From the NCBI RefSeq assembly GCF_003254395.2, contig NC_037653.1, positions 1,674,001 to 1,738,000 of the forward strand: a DNA stretch of 64,000 nucleotides, in the 5' to 3' direction. Source of the stretch: Apis mellifera (Eukaryota; Arthropoda; Insecta; Hymenoptera; Apidae). The notes beneath the pieces are model-generated. The model was given only the letters and a program-made list of their open reading frames with translations, was not told the origin of the DNA and made no database searches. This document shows, one piece after another, positions 52,601 to 64,000 of this stretch; the first letter of the stretch is position 1; the number at the start of each line of letters is the position of its first letter. The translations under genes were made by a program, and so were the position numbers.

Positions 52601-55600
52601 GAGAAATTTCGTTAATAAATCAAAAAATGAATGGCTTGACGTCGCAAATTTACCAATCAAATTGAAAGAAATTCTTTTACGAGACGGATAAATATACGGA
52701 TAATTATTATTACTTTTTTGTTTTATTAACTCGACCGAGAGAAAGAAATTCTGTCGTTGGTCAAAAATAACAAACGTGAAATTATTTAACTTTTTTTTTT
52801 TCCACTATTAAATTTCTACCAGTATAAAATGAAGAAAGGTATTTTAAATCATTTCTCTTTATTTGTATAAATGTTCCATATTTCTATATCGTTAATTTTA
52901 TTTCGAGAAACAATTTCTCGATTCAGCATGATTTTTAATTCGCGACGACGAATTGTTCCAATGCAGTTTCTTTTTTTTCTTTTCTTTTCGCGACAGTTAC
53001 GAAGAAAGAGAGATTGACTAACGGTAACAACGAGATCGTTACGAAATGATCGGTCACGCTATTTTAGCGCAATTCACGAGAGAAGCGCACCTCTGGCTTG
53101 CCGTGTGTCGCGTAAACAACGAGTGTCCTCCATCTGTCCTTGAACCGGTAATTTCACGAACCGCAAATCCGTCGCGATAATTTACAATGCTATGCTCGTC
53201 GATCGAATTTTTGTCATCGACATCCGACTGTAAATTTTATTAAAAAATTTATTAAAAATATATTATAAATATTAATAAAATTTATTATAAATATTATTAA
53301 ATTTAGATGTGATTCATGATGAGTTTATTAATATTATATATATTTATTGCACAAGTAATCGTTTGTGAATTTATTTATATCTTTTTATTCTTTGAAATGA
53401 ATAATATAAAGAATTTTATATACATGTAAGAAAATCATAATCGATATATCAATAAACAATAACGTTTTTTTGAATATGCTTGTACAAAGAACAAATAAAG
53501 ATAAAAAAAATATAAAGAAATTTGCGAACGATTAGATTAGATCTTTTAACCTCTGTCGATAAGTATGTTCTGTAAAAAAAGGATGCGTGAAATAATACAA
53601 GATTGCATTATATGATATATTTAAAATATATATATATTTATTTTCGGTGAATTAATATTTTTTAAAAGTTTAAATTCACAACTTATTCGATTTTCTAAAC
53701 CTAACTTAACTCCGTTAAAATTAATAACCATTAATAACCTTATTTTCAATGCATTCGGTGTAAAATTAAGACAACTTTCCAAAGTCATCGTCGCACAATG
53801 TGAATTAACAATATGAACAATTATAGAAAATAACATTTTTCTATAATTGAATAGAATAGATATTACGATATAACGTTTTATTTATCGAACCGAGCGGATG
53901 ATATTTAGATGTTCCCTAGTGTCTAGGGAATTAATCTATCGGTAAATAAGGTGGCAAATAAGGATCCGATGATAATACGCGTTCCCTTTTCGCCGAGCCG
54001 CGATTCACGGAAAGCTTTCTCTTTCACTTCAGTCCACCAATTATGGGACAATGCAAAATAAATTGTCGCGCGTTGAATTAATTTGTTAACCCGTTAATCT
54101 GTCGTATAATTAATTAGATAATCCTTCGTATCGATTATCCGCATATCCGTGCAATGCGATATTTACTCGTATATAAGCGGTCACATAACCTTACATTTTC
54201 TGTTGACTATGACGATAATATAGTAAAATAGAAATTGAAGAAATTAAATAATTATCGTAATTTAACGCCAAATTTCCATATTCACGAAAAAGTTTGTAAC
54301 TTTGTACTTAAGAATATCGTTTTAAAATCTGTTAATATAAATGTAATGTACTTAAATTCTTCCATTATTCGTCATTTGTTCTCATTCACGTTTTATCAGA
54401 GAAAAACAAATGAATACTCGAGGACCAAAGCAATTTTTTTGTATTAAAAATTTCCTATTCCTATATATTGTACATAGTACATATAATTCGCATTGATTTA
54501 TTTTAAACCAATACCACTTGCAGTGAAAGAAATACTACAATATACATTTGGCGATAATGGGAGGAAAATGGCATCGATTCCAGCCAAGAAGCAACAGTTT
54601 GAAATCGAACGTTCTTTTTGTCGAGTGTAGGCAGTGAGAAAAATTCTCGATGACTAAAACTTTCGAGACATTTTTATTTTCGTCGAGACACGACCTCACG
54701 TTTTTCCAGTCAAAACAAAAAAGAGAGAACGAAATTCGCGGAAAAGTTGCACGAACAAAAGATACGAAGAATTTCTTCGTTCATCGTGCTAAGTCGTTAT
54801 ACCTTTCTCTCACGCTTTGTCGCGTTCAACTGATATACGTGCGGTTGCTCGCACGCGATTGTGCACGTCTAACCTCTATCGCCCTCTCTACGTTCTTTCG
54901 TCAAAACCGCTGCTTTGACTCGGCTAATCGCTTTACGAGCTTCTGTGTCCATTCTTCGTTTCGTAAATAATTTTTTTTATACTTTTAACGATAAATTTTA
55001 AAAACGTTCCTTTAAACGTAAAGGATTTGACACATTTTGTTAAAAATATAAAAAGGAATATTATAAATCAATAAAATAGTTTAAATAATTCTGACTTAAT
55101 TCGAAATTAGTTGCAAATTATATAGTATTTAATAGTCGCTTAAAATGTTAAAAATTCTAGTTTTACTGTTCTTTGCTAACGGATGGAATGGAAAATAATA
55201 ATCAGCGAAGACGAAGAAGAAAAGAAACGTCGAGCATTTAAAGAAATTCGTGCTGGCTATTGGCCGTGCGAAATTATTCGCTTCACTGCGTTTAATGGAT
55301 CCCCCCCTCCTATTCCAAGAATGGTAGAAATAACATAATCCTCCAGATGTGTGTAGAAGAACAGTATAAGCTTCGAGAGCACAGAACAATATATACATTT
55401 TAACAAAAGGTGGACTAAGTTGAAATTCACATTAAACCAAAATGCAACATCTCACTATATATTGACTATCCTCTTAACATTTAATCTTTCTTTATTTTTC
55501 ATATTGAAATGTACACAATATATGCATTTTGAGGATTTAGAAACAAATCCAATTTGTTTTCCTTAATAAAGATATCACACAAAAATGATAAAAATTATAG

Positions 55601-56902
55601 TTTTCACATATATTTCAAAATTTAAAAGATTAAGAATATTAATATATAGTTGAATGCATCATATAACAAAGATTACATGTAACAAAATAATAAATATAAA
55701 GAAATCATCGTGTTATAAAGACATAGCTTGGGTGAGTTGTTCGCATGGGTGATTGTCACTGTCAAGGTTCTATAGGGGAGACCGATTGCCAGTCGAGAGG
55801 TTAACTATTACTCGGTTAACCGGCGCCTTTGATCTACTCTAGTTTGCTCTAGTTTGTACAACACCCGTGCGTTTATTCCATCGTTTCTTTCGAAATCTCG
55901 TAATTTGTACTTCGAAAAGTGAACCAAGTCGGGAATGTACTTTGAAAATAAATTACGATTAATATTGTGCATATGATTAATTTTTTTAGGTTATGTTGCA
56001 TCGGTATAATACTTATTTTTTTTAATCAAATATACAATTTTTTGCAAATTGTAAATACAGATATTATATTATACAGATATTTTTACAGATATTATATTAT
56101 AAAATAAATTAAAAATAAAGTATTGTTTTTTAATTCCATATTGAAAAAAAATTTTTTAATAATTTTATTACTGCAATTTGTTGAAAATTGATTAATAATT
56201 AACTTCTGGATTATTTCCTCATCAACTTAATAATGAATATCTTAAAAATTCATGCTTATGATGAATATAATATTTCAAAAGTTATGAATTTTTTTTTTAT
56301 ATATATCATAATATAACACTAATTTTTAGATAACGATTTAAAAGTTGGATTACAAAAAGGCTTAAATCATTATTATACCAGACACTGATATCTCGAATAA
56401 ACAGTTTTTTACTTTACTTTTTCGCCCCCTTGTATTACCCACATCGATAATAATACAGGAGCAAAGGTATCGTTAATCAGACGTTCTACTATTATCCATA
56501 TCGAGGATGATCGATGCCATTATCTCAAAGCAAACGGTTTCGCTCGGCCGGTTCGTTGACCCGTAGCGAGAGGAGGAGGAGGAGAAGTGTGCGGAAGGTT
56601 GTGAACGCGGAACAAAGAATTCCAGGAGAGTGGCGGTCGCGATGGCTCGTGATCGAGGTTTGGAAAAACGAGACGTAAACGCATACGTGTGGTTGCATGG
56701 TTAGTCAGAGTTGAAGTCGTATCCTCTGTTTCGAGGAATTGAAACCGAGGATTAAAAGAAAAATCGAATTTTGGTCAAAAAAAACAAAAAATTGAAATTA
56801 AAATTTTAAAGAAATATAAATGCGATAAAACATATATATAAATAATAGAATTAATATTCTAAATCTAATCATCTTTCAAAATTAAATAAAAAATATAATC
56901 CT
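49656..56902. other. Intergenic or far-upstream DNA, no gene recognised
   Basis: CpG-richer islands lie at 50210-50440, 51310-51900, 52900-53230, 53890-54010, 54540-54960, 55720-55900 and 56420-56720. The 55.8 kb island contains GTTAAC and GGTTAACCGG elements and a doubled CTCTAGTTTG. The 51.5-51.9 kb island is open on both strands for over 100 codons with no recognised protein. Confidence 0.4.
52526..52541 (+). repeat. (AG)n microsatellite
   Basis: Short uninterrupted AG run. Confidence 0.85.
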
Positions 56903-57017
56903 AAATGTAGATTAGAAAACAACTGTTGAAAATATTTACCAACAAATAAATATAGAAATATAAATGTAAACTAGAAAACTACTTGAAAATATTTACCAAC
57001 AAATAAATATAGAAATT
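56903..57017 (+). repeat. Tandem duplication, period about 59 bp
   Basis: Two copies of AAATGTA-(GATT/AACT)-AGAAAAC followed by TTGAAAATATTTACCAACA and AATAAATATAGAAAT. They are nearly identical, so the duplication is recent. Confidence 0.9.
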
Positions 57018-59603
57018 AAAAATTAATTTCAATTAGTAGATTTTAATTAAAGATAATTAATACTCATATACCGTCATTTATCAAATCGCTTAAAAGATGT
57101 AAGATGGCAGCGATTATAAACGATACAGAAATAAATATACACACTTTCTCCAAACGATGTACAAATGACAACCGTATCACTATTAATTACTACAATTTTT
57201 TTATAAAATGCACTGTCGATTTAACATCGAAAGATGGATATACTTTCTTTTCCTTCTAATTTCATATTCCACAAATTAACTTTGCACAATGTTTTTTACG
57301 TTCGGACTACATTCCCTATGCGGCCATGTTTTTCTTCTGCTCACTGCCAAGGTCCTGTAAGATGCGCAGTAGCGTATGGAGCAGCAACAGTCGGTTAACT
57401 AGCGAAGCACGTCACGCGTTGCTACTTGGTTGGGATGATTGGCTGTATCGCCTACCAGAGCCGCATTGTCAGAGATGGGACGGCGAGACGAAGAACGTGA
57501 CTTGTGAGCAAACTTATCGTCGTTGCTGCACCGACTCGTCTCGACTCTTCACGATTAAAATAACCACAAAGATGAAAAGAATTGAACGGCGTAGTATCGT
57601 CAATTGAATATAATCCTAGATACAAAACTCTTTCTCTTTTATCATTCGGCCACTCGTCGAAACGGATTCGAGAGAAAGTTACCGACCGAATAATACCAAC
57701 ATACGAAAAAAGAAACGAAATGTTTTTTTTTTATAAAGCGATCACACGAGTGTTTATAAATTTTGACATTTAAAATTTATATTAATCTTGCTTTTGAATA
57801 AATAAAAATATATTGCATTTATTACTTTAATCAATATTATTTTCGAGAATTTGGTTATTTTATATTGGAATTTAACATTTTTACCGAATCAATCGAGAAC
57901 AATCGTTAGAATTAATTCTATTGGCGAGTTAAGATACCAATCCAATAAACTTATACTTGATTGGCGGATGACCAGTAACCGGACGGAAAACCATTTGGAT
58001 TCCCAGTCAACCAGCAAATAACGATGAGTACACGAAGCACCGTTACAGAGATTGCATCACGCAACGAGATTATTGGTCGCCGTAATTCAATCTTGTTCAA
58101 ATACATTAATTGCCAAGAAAAAAAATTACGAAATACATTCAAATTCAACGAATTATGTAAAAAATTTGCAAAAATAAAAAAAATTATAATTAATGATAAA
58201 TTGTAAAATATAAATATTTTAGTAATAACAAATCTTTATCACGTAAAAAAATTAATAATAGTTTTGTCATAGTGCTGAACAAATTAAATTGTACAATTTT
58301 TATCAAGTTTTTAATTAAGATATTCGTAATAAGAAAAAAATGTTAAAATTCTTTCGAGAGCAAAAGTTAAATGCGCATAAATATTAAAAATTACACGAGG
58401 TTCAAACTTTGATTCACACGCTCCATTGTAATTCGAAATCTTGATATCTCGATTCGAATTTAGTTAACATCTTCAACTCGGTATAACAACAATTCGCCTA
58501 TTCTTCCATCAGAGCAAGTGTCTCGAGGGAAATTTCGTCCACTTTCGCCCAGATCAATGGCGGGAACGAATGGAAACAGCACTCGTTCCTCCCGATTGTT
58601 TACGGTTGGTATACGACTAACAAACAAGGGATTAAAATCTAAAAGAGAGGCACGAGCGATTCGCCTACGTGCAAATTTTCTTAACTTCAACGATTTAGTC
58701 GAGTCACGATGTTATTGTTAGCATAGTTTCTAATTAAAGACGCAGCGCCATGGTAATTGCGCTTCTTTTCCAAGTACCTTTTCGCCTTTTGTAGCGAAAC
58801 GATTAATTTCTTCGCTTCGTATCACCTGTGCGTTCGAAAAATCATCGAATTGACGATCCTCTAACGTGTTCCTCAATTTATGGAATTTACTTTATCTTTA
58901 TTTCTCATCGTTGTCGCTCGTGCGGCTTATTGCTTTCTTGCCTGTGAAAAATTCGTAATATACGAGCGAGTGTACATAACCTATAAAATTTACACAAGTA
59001 AGATGGCGTCTCCTAAGAAAGCATAAGAGTACGAATTACGTTATTTTTCAGACATACTGTACGTATACTTGTACGTATAGTACCAGAATCCAGATGGCGT
59101 TCAGTGAAAATATTATTTTCGACTATATCGCGTTTATCCTTGCTATTAGCATACTTCCTTAGACCTTCTCGACGCGTACAATCGGTTAACGCTCTGATTA
59201 ATGAGAAAATGATACACACTACAGCTTTTGAAGCCACGTTTCGAAACGGTCATCTTTCCTTTCGATTCTTATTCAGAATATTGCTTCTTTCGTTTTTTTT
59301 TCTTTCTCCATCCAGATTTCATCTTTCAAATTCATTTTTGACACCGAATTATTGCACGAATTAAAAAGAATTATGTATAGTGCGATATAAAGATATTGAT
59401 TTTTTTTTTTAAAAGAAAATGAAATTTTTAATAAAATAACGAATCGATAAATTATATTTTATTGTTTATTTTTGATTATAAAAAACTGATCGAAGTAAAG
59501 AATTATTAATTTCATTGATAGATTATTATAATAATATAATTATTGTGTGAAAAAATATATTTTATCAATTATTTTATAAACAAATAAATTTTCTTTTTAG
59601 TAA
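57018..59603. other. Mixed AT-rich DNA and CpG-richer islands, no gene recognised
   Basis: Islands lie at 57290-57610, 57900-58090, 58440-58730 and 58740-59240. The last carries two GATGGCG motifs (59002 and 59093). A 93-codon plus frame at 57326 has a cysteine-rich tail but no recognised domain. Confidence 0.4.
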
Positions 59604-59806
59604 TTTTTAGTTTGTTTATTTTTTATTTTAAAATTGTTTTTAATATTTTTTAGTTTGTTTATTTATTTTTTTATTTTAAAATTTTGTTTTTAATATTTTT
59701 TAGTTTGTTTGTTTGTTTTTTATTTTATTAAAAAATTTTGTTGTTTTTAATATTTTTTAGTTTGTTTTTATTTATTTATTTAAAATTTTTAGTTTGTTAT
59801 TTTATC
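59604..59806 (+). repeat. TTTTTAGTTTGTTTATTTT minisatellite
   Basis: TAGTTTG recurs at about 59608, 59651, 59701, 59758 and 59790. TTTATTTTAAAATTTTGTTTTTAATATT lies between, in variable-length units of roughly 32-57 bp. It contains nested (TTTG) and (TTTA) slippage. Confidence 0.8.
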
Positions 59807-60916
59807 TCAAAATTTAAATAAAAGTAATTTAATTAACATGTATTATTATTAATAACTTTGTACATATAATTATTGAGATTAGTATAAAAATTTAAGTTAA
59901 ATTTTTAAATTTTTTAAAAATCTTAAAAAATCTTTAAAAATATTGATTTTATTAAATTTTATTAAACATTTATATATATATATAATTATTTATAAATTAA
60001 TATACGAGTATTGAATTAAATAAATTATATATAAGAATATATATTAATGTACAAATTATGTGTAAAAAGAGCAATTATTAAGATTATCAAAATTATCAAT
60101 TATCAAAATAATTATTTTACAAATAATTTCCTAAAGTTGTTATAAATCTATTCTCCCCTTGCTGCCAAAAGTTGTCAAATTTTGAGAAGTAACGAGATGT
60201 GTATATATTTGAATATATACACCAATGAATATGATTTATATTGAATATGGTGTGAATATATTTTACACCATAGATGTGTATATCGAATATATTTTCATCA
60301 ATTTTTTCATTAATTATTAAATTGATCATTATACGTGTCGTTAGAAAAAAAAATGAAGAACACAAGACCAGCAACAATCTAGTTAGGAAGATAAAGCACA
60401 ACTTTTAAGTAAGACCTAATAAGGGGAGAAATAACAGAATACAAGGAAACGTGCCACAATCTGGAACAAAAGTCACGTAGAAGCGCTTAAGGCTCCAGAC
60501 TAGTGCATCTAGCCGTTCCTATGATCACTATGTCACAATTACACCATAGGCTGCTGCTTGATTGAATTTCGACAATGGTGCATTGATCCGGGAATTAAAG
60601 AATATTATGAACTAAAATATTAAATAAGAATATTATAAACTAAACTAATAATAAAAAATATTATAAAAAGTATGGAAAGAAAATCAAAACGATGGAAATT
60701 GTAGAGTAATTTACTTAGAAAATATATTACTTTTTTTTTAAAAAAGTATCATAAAACATATCACCTAATTGAATGTATCACATCTAATCTACATGATAAT
60801 GTATATGCAATGTATGATCTTTTGGTAAAAACTAACCTTATTTTAATGATAAACAAACAATAAATAAAGTATAAGGTTTTTTTTTATCTTTCAAAACTCA
60901 AAGTGTAAACTCTTTT
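59807..60916. other. AT-rich DNA with one complex unique patch
   Basis: 60420-60600 is a balanced-composition patch with AGCGCTTAAGGCTCCAGACT at its centre, surrounded by nearly pure A/T. It has no ORF of note and could be an old repeat fragment or a non-coding RNA piece. Nothing else was seen. Confidence 0.4.
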
Positions 60917-62695
60917 TATTTTCAATATTGAAATTTTACAAAAAAAAAAAAAAAAAATATCTGTTAATAGGAAAAATGTTTATTCTAATAAAAATTTTAA
61001 AAATAATGTTCAAAAAGACAATAATTTTAGTTATTCTTATTTTGATGTACTAAAAAAATTTTGCAACGATATCGAATCAGTATCAATCGATCAAAAATTT
61101 TATTAGTTAATCTATTAATTGATAATTATTGGCCTAAGGATTACAACAAATTAATTAAATGTGAAAAAATTCATTAATCTTGATCTGAATCGATGGTTAT
61201 GAAAATTTTTTTAATTAACCTAACTTTACCTAACCTAACCTAACCTAACAGTGTCAATCGATTGAAAATTTTATTAACTAATACAAATTATTGGACTAAG
61301 GATTACAACAAATTAATTAAATGTGAAAAAAATTCATGAATCTGATATCGATTGTTACGAAAATTTCTTTAATTAACTTAACCTAACCTAAGTGTCAATC
61401 GATCGAAAATTTTATTAGCTAACCTATTAATTGATACAAATTATTGGATTAAAAATTACAACAAATTAATTAAATGTGAAAAAAATTCATTAATTTTGAA
61501 TCGATATCGATCGTTACGAAAATTTCTTTAATTAACTTAACCTAACCTAACTTAATCTGACCAATGAAAATAGATTCTTATCTATATATAACTGGAATTG
61601 ACAAATTTATTTTCAATATTGAAATAGTTTTACAAAAAAAAAAAAGAAAATATCTATATAATAATTAATAGAAAAAATGTTTATTCTAATAAAAACTTTA
61701 AAAATAATGTTTAAAAAGACAATATATCGAACAATATATCGATACAAATTATTAGCCTAAGGATTACAACAAATTAATTAAATATGAAAAAAATTCATTA
61801 ATCTTGATAATATTTACGAAAATTTCTTTAATTAACCTAATCTAACCTAATCTAACAATGTCAATCAATTAAAAATTTTATTAGTTAATCTATTAACTGA
61901 TAATTATTGGCCTAAGGATTACAATAAATTAATTAAATGTAAAAGAAATTCCTTAATCTTGATTTAAATCGATCGTTACGAAAATTTTTTTAATTAACCT
62001 ACCCTAACCTAATCTAACAGTGTCAATCGATCGAAAATTTTATTAATTTTATTATAATACAAATTATTGGACTAAGGATTACAACAAATTAATTAAATGT
62101 GAAAAAAATTTATGAATCTGATATCGATTGTTACGAAAATTTCTTTAATTAACCTAACCTAACCTAACTTAATTTGATCGATGCAAATAGATCCTTAAAT
62201 ATATACCTGAATATTGATAAATTTATTTTCAATATTGAAATAGTTACAAAAAAATATCTGATAATAAAAAAAATGTTTATTCTAATAAAAACATTAAAAA
62301 TAATGTTCAAGGAGATAATAATCTTAGTTATCCTTATTTTGATATACTAAAAAAATTTTGCAACAATATATCGAATCAGTGTCAATCGATTGAAAATTTT
62401 ATTAATTAATCTATTAACTGATAATTATTGATCTAAGGATTACAACAAATTAATTAAATGTGAAAAAAATTCATTAATCTTGTTCGTTACGAAAATTTCT
62501 TTAATTAATTAATTAACCTAACTTAACTTAATCTGATCAATGCAAATAGATCTTTAAAATATAATATACTAATATACTATAAAATATAATATATAATATA
62601 CCTGGATATTGACAAATTTATTTTCAATAAAAATAATGTTTAAAAAGACAGTAATTTAGATCCTTATCTATATACCTGGATATTGACAAAGAATT
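60917..62695 (+). repeat. Higher-order repeat array whose units end in telomere-like CCTAA blocks
   Basis: Two building blocks recur. Block A (about 110-160 bp, with TTTTCAATATTGAAAT, then an A-run, ATATCTG/TAATA and ATGTTTATTCTAATAAAAA) occurs near 60917, 61609, 62225 and, truncated, 62613. Block B (about 120-170 bp) starts GTGTCAATCGATCGAAAATT, passes through AAGGATTACAACAAATTAAT, and ends in TTTAATTAACCTAACCTAA. Full B copies start near 61079, 61247, 61391, 61857, 62019 and 62380, with a partial at 61735. The order is A-B-B-B, A-(B)-B-B, A-B, A', separated by a short TTAATCTGATCAATG-like spacer. Every B ends in one to five CCTAA units (61217-61250 is the longest). No coding potential was seen. 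Confidence 0.9.
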
Positions 62696-64000
62696 TAATA
62701 GAATAATTAAACTTGAAAAAAATAATTAATTTTGGTGTGCCGAGTCACTGTCGAAGAATTTTCTTTTTTTTTTTTTTGCCATGTACCACCGCCTTCTTTC
62801 TAATTTACTTATCATCGTCGGCGTCACAGTAAAGCGTTATCGTGTTTAACTCGTTATCCGTGAACGGCAAACTCGGCTGGGTCCAGTGCAACGAGGCAAC
62901 GTCAACATTACCGAGTTGCTTCAGCTTTATCATAATCTTTGCTCAGCAAACACCTCTCGAAGAGATACGAAGATCGCGTCTCTGCTCGATGAAAAGGAAG
63001 GAGGACCGAGTTTGGTCGGCAAGCAAAGTTATAGTTTTCCTCTTTTTTCCCTCCTTCTTTCATTTTTTGAAAGGTGGGTTAGAGAACACGACACTCTGTT
63101 TGATCTTCCATCAACGAAAAATTTACACGCGCTTCATGAAAATTAACTCTATCGCTGTACCTATTATAACGTAGTATTCGTTTCTTTCTTTTAAACATAT
63201 ACATATATACCGTTAAGATATTCATAAAACTGAAGGAAAAAACACTAGGATAATGAAACTTTTATCTTCTCTTTCCCTCATTAATTAATTAATAACAATC
63301 AGGAATCAAAATAAACACTTACTAGATCTATTTAGATTGTATTAGAAATTTAAAAAAATAAAAGATTTTCAAATAGTTATTTGTTTCATTTTTGAAAATA
63401 TTTTTCTCAATTTAACCGTTCACTCATAATATCCGTTCTATTAAATGACAAAACGTTTCATCGAAATGATACATTATCTCGTTTATTCACTCTTGTAACA
63501 ATATATTTTAAACGTATATTAAATAAATTTAACGTTAAAGTTTTTAAACTTCTTATTATTAACGTATCAATTTAAAACTATCTCCGGAGAAACACGGTGG
63601 TCGTAAAGCATTTTTATGTCAAAAAACACGATCGCAACTACAAGCGTATTAGACGGCCGTCTGGCGGGAAGAGACCGTAATAAAATTGTCATTTTATGGA
63701 CTCAAGGTCATAGGGTACGTAGACAGTCTTGCTTAAGAGAGGCGAGTCTGGAATCGCGATATATTATTTAAGCGCGAGACGAATTATTTGGTAGAGAACC
63801 TGTCCAACTGTAAAAATGTTACGAGAGCTAGACAAATAAATTTTTCACGACCGATGCAGCGAACTGCAGACGAATATAAACCTACGAATTATCGACCGGG
63901 TTTCGCCCATCTTTTTTCCTTCCTCTTTTCTGCGTTCCCCTTCCTTCTCGCTCCTCTTCCCATCCCCACTCCTTCCACTCCTTACACCGAACAACTTTCG
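62696..64000. other. CpG-richer flank with unresolved exon-like frames
   Basis: 62800-63060 is GC-richer, is open in one minus and two plus frames, and follows a T-rich tract (62760-62777). It may contain an exon, but strand and product cannot be settled. 63580-63990 is a second CpG-richer stretch that ends in a long pyrimidine tract (63908-63985), which could precede a plus-strand acceptor beyond the window. Confidence 0.35.

Noticed and set aside
57326..57607. 93-codon frame with a cysteine-rich tail
   Set aside because: No recognised cysteine spacing, domain or gene context. Kept only as part of the island description.
1..64000. CRISPR arrays, rRNA, transposase genes, viral genes
   Set aside because: No regularly spaced direct repeats with unique spacers, no rRNA-like blocks, and no transposase, reverse transcriptase or capsid motifs were seen in any frame.

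Overview
The window looks like nuclear DNA of a honey bee (genus Apis) or close relative. Reasons: it is very AT-rich with scattered CpG-rich islands, has insect-type (TTAGG)n telomere motifs, and carries two mitochondrial insertions. One insertion preserves the order trnM-trnQ-trnA-trnI-nad2, which matches the honey bee mitochondrial order as I know it and differs from the ancestral insect trnI-trnQ-trnM-nad2. The species call is an inference. There are no operons or long ORFs; almost all short ORFs are chance open frames in intronic or intergenic DNA.

One protein-coding gene can be identified: the 5' end of a minus-strand MAPKBP1/WDR62-family gene (WD40 scaffold protein). Its first coding exon is 39517-39668 (start codon 39598-39600) and its second is 4703-4794. 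The 34.7 kb between them is one intron. The gene continues past base 1 of the window; bases 1-4702 are its next intron. The joined N-terminus matches the family in its RSPS-like segment, LExVLG core and AYPAG motif.

Inside that intron are two nuclear mitochondrial pseudogene blocks (NUMTs). NUMT A (7264-8412) has trnM-like, trnQ, trnA, trnI and a frameshifted nad2. NUMT B (23285-23774) has a nad3 still open in the invertebrate mitochondrial code but missing an internal block, followed by two tRNA-sized cloverleaf remnants. A short telomere-like (CCTAA)n tract begins about 20 bases after NUMT B. The intron also holds a decaying 41-bp minisatellite with an internal hairpin, a 10-bp minisatellite, and members of two dispersed repeat families.

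Upstream of the gene (39669-64000) the sequence is mostly AT-rich and non-coding. It has several CpG-richer islands with promoter-like features (40.5-40.9 kb, 44.2-44.6 kb), tandem duplications, and at 60.9-62.7 kb a higher-order repeat array. Each basic unit of that array ends in a telomere-like CCTAA block. This array, the NUMTs and the dispersed repeats are the most unusual parts. I found no CRISPR array, virus, intact transposase, rRNA or functional nuclear tRNA, and no convincing new multi-gene system.
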